Origin: Petrosia ficiformis
Taxonomy: Eukaryota > Porifera > Demospongiae > Haplosclerida > Petrosiidae
NCBI GenBank assembly: GCA_947044365.1
Contig: OX345639.1
Location: 9,224,718-9,288,717, forward strand
Length of the DNA stretch: 64,000 nucleotides
Reading direction: 5' to 3'
Below the pieces are notes generated by a model, which saw nothing but the letters and a program-made list of their open reading frames with translations, had not been told where the DNA came from and searched no databases. Position numbers and translations under genes: made by a program. Shown in pieces: positions 25,901 to 39,423 of the stretch. The stretch's first letter is position 1. Each line of letters starts with the position of its first letter.

Positions 25901-28900
25901 TTATATGGTGTGCTTCTTGCGCAACTCATATTTCTGCAATCTCATTATTAGATGTGTTTAGGATGCCTCTATAATATTCCTTATTCTGTACTTATGCACT
26001 TCATTCTGTGATCTTGTTAGCTTAAATGCATGCTATAAATGCCACAAATGATTGTTTTGGAAGTTTGCCTAAATCATAAGAGATCGAGTACATAAACACA
26101 CTTATGATTATAAATTTTTTATCGGATTATGAATGTGAGAAAATCAGCGGCTTGAGATGTAATAATTTAACACATATTTAATAGCTTGTTATTTGACATT
26201 TTGTACACAAAGAAAACTTAATTAAGATCCAGGAAGAGCTTCACCTAGATACCAAATTTACTTAAAGATCATTCATGTTCACCATGACCTCGGAAAATTT
26301 TTCATACCTTTAGTTTGGAATAACCAACAATCTTTTTACCGCACCATTTTCATATAATTATCCTTCCTGTTCTTTTTTGTGTATGTCAAATTTCAATCCA
26401 TTGCTTCATTATTAAGTTACAGTATAATCATGTATTAACCTTATGACATTAAACTATACACTATATTACATATAAAGTCATCATATTGTAATTTTGAAGT
26501 CATCATGAATGTGAACAGACTTTAGCTTTTTTAAAAAATCACTGAATGTCAAGCTCTTTAAAATAAATGTTTGATCAAACTTATTTTGACTGCCCATTTT
26601 ATCCACATTACATCAACAGAAATGAAATTACAAATAGTTGTGATGCAATCATTGTTTTTCATCATGTGATATCTCATAATTGTGCATTGTTTAATAAAAT
26701 TCCAATTATGTGCTAAAATAGTAATACAGCTGATAAGGTAATGATATTCATGGCTTGTTATTTAGATTAAAAAAATTTGCACAGTCATTAATAATAATTT
26801 GTTACACAACAGAATCGTTATTAGTTCTAGTACAAATTCTTATTTTAGGTACAAATTTCGTAATATACACATTGGAACTACATATATTATAATTTGGTCA
26901 TAGAACGGAACACTGAACCAATTACACCCATAATTGGGTACTATTTGGAACAGTTAACCATTGAAATCCACAGTTGGAACACTAAACCAATTACACCCAC
27001 AGATGGGTACTATTGGAACACTAAACCAATTACACCCACAATTGGGTTACTATTGGAACACTAAGCCAATTATACCCACGATTGGGTAATATTGGAATTA
27101 ACAGTGAACCATTCACATCCACAGTTGGATAAGGTATACGTGTACACTATGTATTTGTACCACTTTACTATATGCTTCTTATTACATCATTATAATATCA
27201 TTATAAATGTGTTTAATTAAGTGTAACAGAAGTTTGTTACAAATATAGCCATAGGAAATGCTTTCAATGAGTAAAAGGTGCCTTAGACCTATCTGTATAC
27301 ATTAACCAGCTAGCAATTCATATGCTTTTCTGATACATGCTGTTGAATCAGTGTTGTATTCTGTAACCAATGTTTCTCCAAGGAGTGGTACCATGGTGTG
27401 TCCCCCACCTCTTAGTCCTGTTCCCCACCCTTTACTTTTGAAAAATACTGATTAAACATTGTTGACCAAGTGTCATGTACCACTGATGCACTCCTCCACC
27501 CTTAATATTTATCCGGGAGGAAACACTGCTGTAACAGGTGAAAGTTTCTATATTACGTCTGTTTGCATAATAATTTACCGCACCCACTTTTTATATCACT
27601 ATTTTAGTTTTCTGTTCACAATTTTGAGGTGATTACCAAAAGGTGTGGAAATTGTGAGCCAACTCCCAAACATTTTAACCTATTTTCAACACTCTTTTCC
27701 TGCTCTCTGTATACCTTTTATAAATTTCAGTTTCTGACGTTCACTAAATTTATTTAACAATATTCTGTATGACAATCTGTATGACAACCTGTTTCCACAA
27801 TGCTGTCACCACTGTCACCAGTGTTACCACTGTCACCATTGTCACCATTGTCACCAGTGTCACCACTCAATTGTATACATTTCAGTTTCTGATTTACCAG
27901 AAGTTTACTAAATTTATTTATGTTCTGTATGACTACCTGTTTCCACAAGGTTGTTCGGCTATATTATTAATATAGTCCCAAATAATTACAAAGTGGTCAG
28001 TTATGAAAGAGTTCGTAGCTGGTCAGGTTTTTTGTTAAAAATACATTTTTACCACCTTGACTTCCTCTCCTAATTTGGTGATATTCCAGGATATTGCAAT
28101 GTGAGCTTGTTATGATTTCGTAGTGCTGTACTTTCATCTATAATAAACTATGTTGACCTTCATCCCTTAGTGAGTATATAATGAAAAAGGAACAGGTAAA
28201 TAACGGAGACACTTTGTCTATTTCCATAGCAACTATTTCCATGGCAATTAAAGTCTCAGTTTATGGACCATGGCTACTAAACATATCTCCATGATACTGT
28301 CCACACATTACCTTGTTTAGATATTATATTTACATACACTCACATAGACGAGACAGTACATAAAATGAATTTCCCTTATTACATTTGATTCTCTCAGAAA
28401 GGATGAGATATAGTTATATTGGCTGTTACTCAATTATGTATTTACTATTAGTTAAGTGTTTATTTTTGATATTCCTGTAATGTTTGGTTAGTTTTCCTTG
28501 ATCGTACTTTCACTCTAAGTTTATTTTCGGACATATTCAAATGTATGCACTTGTAGTCTTGTACTATTTTTTATTGTTTATTTTTATGTAAATATGTAAA
28601 TCTTCTGATGAACTATTGAGCATTCTTTTCACTATCTTTTCAGTTTCCATGTGTATTTTTGACGATTTTTCTACTCTCCAAACATACACAAAGAAAGCTT
28701 TGCTCTTTCCAAAATATACATATACTAAAGTCTGTTCACATTCACAATGACCTCAAAGTTAGGTTGTAATGATTTTATATGTATTTTAGTATATAGGTTA
28801 ATGACATAAGATTAATACATGATTATACTGTAACTCAATAGTGGCAATGGATTGAAATTCGACATACACAAAAAAAGATGGGAAGGATGATTATATGAAA

Positions 28901-31900
28901 ATGGTGCAGGAAAAAAAGATTGTTGGTCATTCCAGAACATTTTACTGAGGCAATAGTGAACATGAATGACCTTCACATCACTATAGTATAACCATGTAAT
29001 ATTTTACTGTGTGTGTTGGTCTTGTGTGTTTCATATCTTGTGAATTCTGTAAACAGAGGGTGGAGGGAGGGACAGAATCTGTACACAATATGTAAGTCTG
29101 ATTGTGAAGGGATGGTATGACTGACTACATGGTTGAAGTAGTCACAGTACCTTCAGGCTAGTTGCAAATACGAGAAATTTTGAACCCCCACTTCTAGAAT
29201 CTGTCTTCTCTTTGCTTCGTTGTTTTTGGTATATCAAATACATTAAACCCACAGCTGTGTTTCACAATCTAAAATAATAATTATCTATTTAACAGCTAAT
29301 GCTGGCATATTCGATAGTGTAAATTGATTTAGTCGCTTAGCTAAATAGCAATTATATCATATTTTGGAGTTGCATAAATATTTTATTACTAAAAAGAAGT
29401 TTTTGTCTATTAATTGATTTGTTTTGGATAATAATGTTTACCAACTTTCTTGTGTTAATTTTATGTATAATATAACTTATCTCATAATACTGAATGTTCT
29501 TGGAGATGAATCTCAAGGTGTAAGCACAACCTTGTTTTGATTGTGGGTTACTCCAGCTTGCATTTTTTGATAAGTTTTAGGTGACAGACATATCATCACT
29601 TCACAATGGTATTAGTTTGGGTGTGGAGGTGGTGGGGGTGTTGAACACAAGTCCTGACCATTAGCCACCTGGCTTATCTTCATTTCCCTTTTCTTGTGAA
29701 ACTGCAACCCATGTGAGCATGTGCTCAATTATTTTTGTATATGCATGAACATCTACTGTACATTGTTTTTGTATGTTACATTTTCTGACCAACATTACCT
29801 TAGTTATTTGCCAATCTGTCTAACTAGTATCTACCCACAATCTAATCATGTGTGAGTGTGTCTCTATGTCTGTGTGTCACTGTATTCTGTGTCACTGTGT
29901 GATTGTGTCTCTTTGTCTCTATGTCTCTGTGTCACTGTGTTCTGTGTCTCTGTGTCACTGTGTGGTTGTGTTCTGTGTGATTGTGTCTCTATGTCTCTGT
30001 GTCACTGTATTCTGTGTCACTGTGTGATTGTGTCTCTGTGTCTCTATGTCTCTGTGTCTCTATGTCTCTGTGTCACTGTGTGATTGTGTCTCTGTCTCTA
30101 TGTCTCTGTGTCACTGTGTGGTTGTGTTCTGTGTCACTGTGTGATTGTGTCTCTTTGTCTCTATGTCTCTGTGTCACTGTGTTCTGTGTCTCTGTGTCAC
30201 TGTGTGGTTGTGTTCTGTGTGATTGTGTCTCTATGTCTCTGTGTCACTGTATTCTGTGTCACTGTGTGATTGTGTTCTGTGTCACTGTGTGATTGTGTCT
30301 CTTTGTCTCTATGTCTCTGTGTCACTGTGTTCTGTGTCACTGTGTGGTTGTGTTCTGTGTGATTGTGTCTCTATGTCTCTGTGTCACTGTATTCTGTGTC
30401 TCTGTGTCACTGTGTGATTGTGTTCTGTGTCACTGTGTGATTGTGTCTCTTTGTCTCTATGTCTCTGTGTCACTGTGTTCTGTGTCTCTGTGTCACTGTG
30501 TGGTTGTGTTCTGTGTCACTGTGTGATTGTCTCTGTGTGATTGTGTCTCTATGTCTCTGTGTCACTGTGTGATTATGTCTCTGTCTCTATGTCTCTGTGT
30601 CACTGTGTGGTTGTGTTCTATGTCACTGTGTGATTGTCTCTCTGTGTGATTGTGTTTCTATGTGTGGTGTGCAGGCATGTGCATGTATGAGCATACATTA
30701 TTCAAACCACAAGATTTAGCACTGTTTCTGTTTGTATTCAGTCTAAGTGTGTAGGAGGCTGGGAAAAAAATTAAGTATACTATGTGTTGGAGATCTCAAT
30801 GAGATATAATTGTCTGATTATATAATTATGCTAATCGTAACTAGACAGATCTTGATACTGTACATTTCAGGGTGCTTGAAATGATTATACAGTAGTCACA
30901 TAACAGAGTAGCCAATGAAATCACCTGAGTACACACTCTAGCCAATGAAATCACTTGATCTAGTTACTAAAAACCTAGAATGACGTCACAAATCACATGA
31001 CCTGGTATGCCTAATATTAATTTCTTGCAACATGAAATATAACATACTATTCTATTCACACAAGATTCCAGAAATGAGATGTGGTTAATGATTTCATCAG
31101 TTGTGGAATAACAAGTTATTGCTATGAAATATATCATAACAAATGCCACAATTGGCTCTATGTGTGTGTGATTTTAGTAGTTATGTTTTATTTTGACATC
31201 CTAGCTTGTTACTATGACTGTAATTATATCACTGCCTAATACATCCTTTCAGTAGCTATAACTGCCCTTTATGTTGGCGATTTACTAATTCAATATTTTC
31301 TTGGAATTGATATTATTTTATGTCTTTGATGTAGTTTCAATATACATGTTACTGTTTGTTTGAAATTAACAGTTATGAGATTTTGTGTCTGTTAATTAAA
31401 CTTCAATTCCTGTATGAATCTATAGCTGTCACATATATCATTACGCAGTATACAAACATACTTTCTCTCTCTCTCTATCTTTGTCTCTGTCTCTCTCTCT
31501 CTTCTCTCTCTGTCTCTCTTGTAAAACAGACATCTGAAGGTACTAAATATAAGAAAACAGATAGTTTATCCAGTCATCTAGTCAAGAAAGCATCAAGAGT
31601 TAGAGTGAGAAAAGATAGTCATTTAGAAGGAGGTACTGAAATCCCATATTATCAGGTGTGTGGTATTTGTGGTTTTATTGTAGTTATCATAGCTAACTTT
31701 TGAAGTTAGTACTTTGCACCTTTGTGACTTATAAACTGTACAATTAGCACATCTGACCTGCATTCTTGTACCTCCTTGGAATATCATTTTAGTATAACAT
31801 TCAACCACATTAAGCCCTTTACATGTATTTAACAGAGTTACATGTACATGTGTATGTGGAGAAAAACTTGATTAGCTGTGTTACTGCTAATGACAAAAAC

Positions 31901-34900
31901 TTATAGTTGCTTGGTTTTCCATTCTTTATCCAAATGGTTACAACACCTATTAATTCATTTAACAAGTTAATTTCATCTTGTTGACCTAAACAGATTTATA
32001 GAGTGTACTATAGCTTGAATGGGCATTCATTTACATACCATGTCCTTTAGTTGAGTAAGGGCTGGAGTGATGGAAATCCTTAACTGTATGCATATACAGT
32101 TAAGGATTTGCATCGCAGGCAAATATAATTAAAATATAATTGAACTCCTGAGAAAGCAATCGTAGGGACAGCCCTGCTAGCCATAAAATTATGGTTTGTA
32201 TGCATGCACTCTGTCCTAACCACAGAGCATTTAAGTTTGAATGTATAATAGCTGTTCATATTCCAAAAGGAAAGGAGATTTGAACTCTAAAATTAGATTA
32301 TCTTGGAGTCTAGAATCAATTCCAATTTCCCTGTTATAATAAAGACAGTCAGTGAATAGAAAGGAAGTAATAAAACTAGTAAATAAGGATAGTTTGTAAC
32401 TAAACAATACAATATATTGTATGGATTTATCAAGAAACAGGAAAACAGTTAGTTAATCACTGCTTTTGATAATATTATTCCCAGGGCTGTTACCAGGGAA
32501 AAGGAAGCAGGCATTAAAATAATACTATTATTATAATTGTATTTATTAGGGTGAAGTGATTATACTCTGTTTATACACATGATGACTTCACAATTATGAT
32601 GTAATGACTTTATGATGTATAGTTTAATGACATATATGATTATACTGTTACTGAATAATGAAGCAATGGATTGAAATATACACAAAAAAGAATGGGAAGG
32701 ATAATTATATGAAAATGGTGCAGGTAAAGAGATTATTGGTCATTCCAAACTCATTTTCTAAGGCAATGAATAAATTCTTAGTTTAATTTGTTGCTAGGCT
32801 ACCATCCAAATCTTGTTTCTGTGAAATGTTTTTCACTCTTGTGTATCATTAATTTCAGTTAACTAGATATAGCCCTGACTAAAGGAATGCCACATCACCA
32901 GTACATACATACATACTCTAAAATTAATGACTTTGCTTGAAATTAAATATTTCTATGGATTTTGTTGCTCAAACATGTAATTTGATGAAAGAGTAATCTC
33001 TTTTCTATGACTATTCAGAAATAAATCCCTAATTAGTGATGTTATAACTATAACCATAACTAAAACCTCTTTTAGTAAGGCATTTTGACTTTTATACTAT
33101 AACTAAATTACAAGTCTATTGTAATAACTATAACTAACTAAAATGAAAATTGGCCAATAATGGACACTTTTAGTTAGTTAACTAAAACTAAAACCCTTTT
33201 AGTAAGCCTAATATTATTTTAGTTAATTAAATTATAACTAAACTAAAAGTTAGAGAAACCTGGCATACTATAACTATAACTAAAAGTGGTCATTTTTGTC
33301 AAACCAAAACATTCCTAATCTATACCACCAGTAAAGTGTAAATAGGTAGTCATTAATACCATGGGTTCTGTTTGGGTTGCCATGTAAATACTGAAGCTCT
33401 AATGTCAGTGTTTCTTTTCTGTTTTCACAAAGATTATTTCCTTATAAAGAATAAAAATGTATTTTAAATTACTTACATATTTCATTTAATTATATTATGT
33501 ATTGTTCTTTTTAAAGTTTCAACGAGTATACATGTATATGTGTGTGCATTTTCAGTTAAAAGTTTATTAATTAATCTTACTCAGCAATTCTTAATTTATC
33601 ATTTACTACATATTGATAGACATATATAGCCACCCAGGTCACCAGTTACTACCTGCTGTTAATTGAGAAGCACTTCATCAGTAATCAACACTACCTTAGA
33701 TCCAACCTCTGTTTTAGTCGCCTTTAACCTTTTCCCTCAGTAGTTTTTTTTATACATTATTAATACAGTCAATTAGCGGTTAATTTGGATCTTCCCTTTT
33801 CTGCTTTTAGAATTCCAAAGACAACAGAAATAGACAATTAACTTCAACTGTTACACTTTCTGAAGACACTGTGACTAGTTTCATAAACCAGTCATATGGA
33901 TGCCCTAGGCGGTTTCCTAAACCTGAAATGCAGGTTTTATACCACTACATGATGTCTGGTCAGCTCAACATGCCTCTGTATGTCCCACATTCACAATCAC
34001 ATTTCTCACCATCACAAAATACACGAGATATGACATATGAAGACGACAGTGTATTAGCTAAAGAATTGCTGAAGGAAGAGGAAGAGAAGGAGAAGAAACA
34101 GGTTAATGAGGAGGATGAGAATGAGGAGGAGGAGGAGAATGAGAGTGAGGATGAGAACCAGGAGGAGGAGGAGAAGAATGAGAATGAGGATGAGAATGAG
34201 GAGGAGGATATAGATAAAAGGGATGATAAGATGAAAGAAAGAATCTCTAACCAACTAACAATACAGGTACGTCAGTTACTCATAATTTATGTGTACATGA
34301 GTTGTACATGCACGTGTACATGTACACAAGTACATGTACATAGATGATGAATTATTAATAGTATATGTACATGAGTTGTTAATAGTACATGTACATGTAC
34401 ACGAGTTAATATGTACATGTACATAGATGATGAATTATTAATAGTATATGTACATGAGTTAGTAATAGTACATGTACATGTACACAAGTTAATATGTACA
34501 TGTACATAGATGATGAATTTTAAATAGTACATGTACACGAGTTATTAATAGTACATGTACATAAATTAGTAATAGTGCATGTACATTCACACAAGTTAGT
34601 AACATTACATGTACACACACACATACACACACACACACACATGTTACACTTGTTGAAATAATTATACGACTATTAATGTAATACATATTTATATCGAGAC
34701 ATTAAGTCTATTGAATTAAAATATTAACTGTTGTGATATCTTACTCAAGTTGCTGTTTACATTCATACCAAATAAAAGTATTAGTTACATGTAATATACC
34801 ACTACATTACAGAATATCAGTTTATTTATGTACAGGTGATAGATATTTGATATATTAGACTTTGTACCGAAAAGTTGTAATTCTTTCACTCGTAGTATTT

Positions 34901-37900
34901 TTCTAATAATTTAATTTTTGTTTGACGTTTGCAATGAAGTAATCATGTTTAATTAAAAAAATTAATTAATAAGTTGTAAACATGTACATGTACATATGTT
35001 GTGTATGTATGCATTTGTGTCTCTGTATGCCCGTCTATCTGTCCTATTGGTTTGGTGTCTGTCTGTATCTGTCTGTCAATGTATTAGTGTCTGTGTGTCT
35101 GTGTACCTGTGTATGTTGGTTGTATGTATGTGTGTATGTACATACATGTATGTGTGTATGTACATGTACATGTACATGTACATATGTTGTGTATGTATGC
35201 ATTTGTGTCTCTGTCTGCCTGTCTATCTGTCCTATTGGTTTGGTGTCTGTCTGTATCTGTCTGTCAATGTATTAGTGTCTGTGTGTCTGTGTACCTGTGT
35301 ATGTTGGTTGTATGTATGTGAGTATGTACATACACGTATGTGTGTATATACATGTACATGTATATATGTATGTACATGTACATGTATATATGTATTAGTG
35401 TTGTTTTAGTATGACCACTTTTAGTTATAGTTATAGTATGACTAGTTTATCAAACTTTTAGTTTAGTTATATTTTAATTAACTTAGGCTTACTAAAAGGG
35501 ATTTGTTAACTAACCAAAAGTGTCCATTATTGGCCAATTTTCATTTTAGTTAGTTATAGTTATTACAATAGACTTGTACTTGTAATTTAGTTATAGTTTA
35601 GTTAACTAAAAGTCACAATGCCTTACTAAAAGAGGTTTTAGTTATAGTTAACTAAAACAACACTAGTATGTATGTACATGTATGTTCGTCATATGTTACC
35701 CATCATTGACACCATCCTGGATCATCTGATTCCAGACAGTACAAATGAAGCCAGTAATTTGAGATATCCTCTATAGAGTAACTAATATCCTTTAATTAAG
35801 AGCAGAGTATTCAGGTAACGAATGTACTCACTTTTAATAGAGTATGATTAGTATAGGTATAGGTATAGGTATAAGTATAGGTATTGGTATAGGTATTGGT
35901 ATAGGTATTGGTATAGGTATTAGTATAGGTATAGGTATAGGTATAGGTACAGGTACAGGTACAGGTACAGGTACAGGTTTAGGTATAGGTGTAGGTATAG
36001 GTATAGGTATAGGTATTAGTATGGGTATAGGGACTTTTAGTTACCTATAATCATAAGTATAGGTATAGGTATTGGTATAAGGAATTTTAGTTGCCTATAA
36101 TATCTGGTATCATAAGTATAGGCAAAACCTAGTATAGGTACAACATTAGTTAATACTGGCATGTTGTATAGATTCACCTCGCTATTCAGAATAGAAAATA
36201 TTTTTATATCAACAAATACACAGAATTACAAAATATTGTGTAATAATTCTTACTATGCATTTTGAATGATAATTTCTAGAGCTTTAAATCAATTTGAAAC
36301 CTTTCTTTATCAACTACTGACATGATATTTACATATAAACATAGGACGTATACGTCTGAATGTGTGTGTTAACACACAGACAAGACTTTATGAGATCACC
36401 ATGGCCTCAGATACATTCAGTGGAGTTGATTATTGAGCCTTATTGAGCTATGTTCATAAGGCTGAATAATCAACTCCACTGAGTTACTACAACAGCCTAT
36501 ACTATACCTATACCTATACCTATACCTATACTTATACCTATACTATACCTATACCTATACTATACCTATACCTATACCTATACCTACACCTACCTATACC
36601 TATACCTATACCTATACCTATACCTACACCTATACCTATACCTATACCTACACCTACCTATACCTATACCTATACCTACACCTATACCTATACCTATACC
36701 TATACCTACACCTACCTATACCTATACCTATACCTATACCTATACCTATACCTACACCTATACCTATACCTATACCTATACCTACACCTACCTATACCTA
36801 TACCTATACCTACACCTATACCTATACCTATACCTATACCTACACCTATACCTATACCTATACCTATACCTATACCTATACCTACACCTATACCTATACC
36901 TATACCTATATCTATACTTATACCTATACCTATACCTATACCTATACCTACACCTATACCAATACCAATACCTATACCTATACCTATACCTATACCTATA
37001 CTAATACCTATACCTATACCTATACCTATACTAATACCTATACCTATACCTATACCTATACTATACCTATACCTATACCTATACCTACACCTACCTATAC
37101 CTATACTTATACCTATACCTATACTACAACAGGTATATAAATGTTCATAATTGGAATGACCAACACCTTCACCATTTTCATATATAATTATCTTTTCAGT
37201 TCTATTTTTGTGCATATCAAATTTCAATCCATTGCTTCATTATCAAGTTACAGTATAATAATGTGTTAACCTTATGACATTAAACTATAATTTATTACAA
37301 ATAAAGTCATTCCATCCTAATTTTGAGGTCATGTGAATGGGAACAGACTCAGTTTACTTTGAAAAAAAGGGAAGTTATAATTATAATTATGTGTAATAGT
37401 TAACACATGGTCTTATTTCTATTAATTTACACAATACTTTAATACTATTATCACTTGTTAACAAAAATTCAATTTCCTTTCCAAAATTCTGAAGGAACTT
37501 AGATCATTCAGAAGTTCAATAACAAAGTGTTTCATTAATTTAATTAATTTAATTAATGAGTTGTACAAGCTTTTTGTTATAAAGTGTGTCAAAAAAGACT
37601 AGTGTTTTACTTTAAGGTTTACTAAAAGTCTCATTCCCAGACTAATAGTCTCATTCCTAGACTAATGGTATCATTCCCAGACTAATAGTCTCATTCCTAG
37701 ACTAATAGTCTCATTTCCAGACTATTACAGCCCAAAAACTAGTATGGTGACTTTTGAACTGGGCATACCCAAAACTGACTTGCCAATCAAAAATAAACAT
37801 ATCATGTGACACTATACATGTATATATACTATAATTATTATATTAATTTCAGTAATAATTAATTATCACATTTAAAAAATTCATGTCATGGTTCATGACA

Positions 37901-39227
37901 TATTCTTAAGTCCCTTACACCAGCTTCTGCTGGAGGGTAAGAATGTGACTATTTTACTATATCCATATTCCTATTCTGACCAGTATGGGAATTAGCTTGA
38001 TCCTGTTTGGAACTGGATTTACCGTATCCCTATTCTGACCAGTATGGGAATTAGCCTGATCCTGTCTTGGAACTGGACTTACCGTATCCCTATTCTGACC
38101 AGTATGGGAATTAGCCTGATCCTGTCTTGGAACTGGACTTACCGTATCCCTATTCTGACTGGTATGGGAATTAGCCTGATCCTGGATTTGCAATACTACA
38201 TACAGTTTAAAATGGGCTGGCTATAAAGAAATGTCCTCCCAGAACACATAATTATTATAATAACTAATTAATATTCATACTCTTCTGAGAATGTGATAGA
38301 TCTATCTTTTAGTTTGGGTGTACCAAACAGTCTCTAGGGAGAAACACAATAAGGTGGGGTCAATGTCTATTATTCATGTTCACTCAGGTCACAAACTTGG
38401 AGTCATATTAGTTTACAAACTCGAAATAGATCCCATAAATTAAGTATATATAGTTGATATATAAGTGTTACTATCTACAGTAATTATGTTACATGTTTTT
38501 ATCATATAACTATATTCATGTTTTCATGTGGTTAGTTTAATAGTTCGGTTTAGTCTAGATAACGTGTGTTTCTTAATATTAATGAATATCATTGTTAGTG
38601 ATTTTGTTGTTTATTGGATATACAGGAGGAGGATTCAGGTTGGCTGTCATGAGAAAAGTTTACAGGGAGGGAAAAGAAAGAAATGAGATACATTTAATGG
38701 GTGTTGTCACATATACCAAGAAACTAATGTTTATTTGCAAGACATTCAGCTTGTCTGTCCCTAGAATTAAAAATACATTATGTATTGTTAGTACTGTAAC
38801 AGACAATGATCCTCTAGGACATCTGTCCTATCTATGGTGGACAATGTTCTGCCCACAATATTCAGAGGTGGTCGATTTTGACCACCTCTTAGCTAACCAG
38901 TACTTTCACTGTTATTAATATACATAAAATCATATTAATATTGCAATCAATTAGGAACAACCTCTCACATAGTATCAAACCCTGCTTTACTATAATGATG
39001 TCCTATAACATAAACTGCAGCTGTATACATGTTGGTGGCCTTGTTTTACTGCCAAGATGTACGTATGTGGCCTAGCCAGTTCATAATTATATAACCCGAC
39101 CCTTTTTAAAACCAGCTCCCCTAGTTTGCTCAAATCTATCAGAATCTTAAACACAAGATAACCATGAAACTCCAAACCTTGAGTTAGGCTGGTTGGACAT
39201 TGGACTGGAACATATCTGTATCTGTTA

Positions 39228-39310
<83 letters not shown>

Positions 39311-39390
39311 TGTGTGTGTCTGTGTGTCTGTGTGTCTGTGTGTCTGTGTGTCTGTGTGTCTGTGTGTGTGTGTTCATGTGTGTGTGTGTT

Positions 39391-39423
<33 letters not shown>

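Noticed and set aside
29029..29095. Possible TALPID3 exon ([11 protein letters not shown]) between GTAAACAG and GTAAGT
   Set aside because: Ends in phase 2 while the next exon at 31530 needs phase 0; no partner exon found.
34054..34254. Leu/Ile-rich minus-strand ORF resembling a membrane protein
   Set aside because: Antisense of the GAGGA acidic tract in the TALPID3 exon.
36500..37125. Interstitial telomere-like array
   Set aside because: CCTATA/TATAGG is not the TTAGGG animal telomere repeat and the array has a mixed higher-order period.
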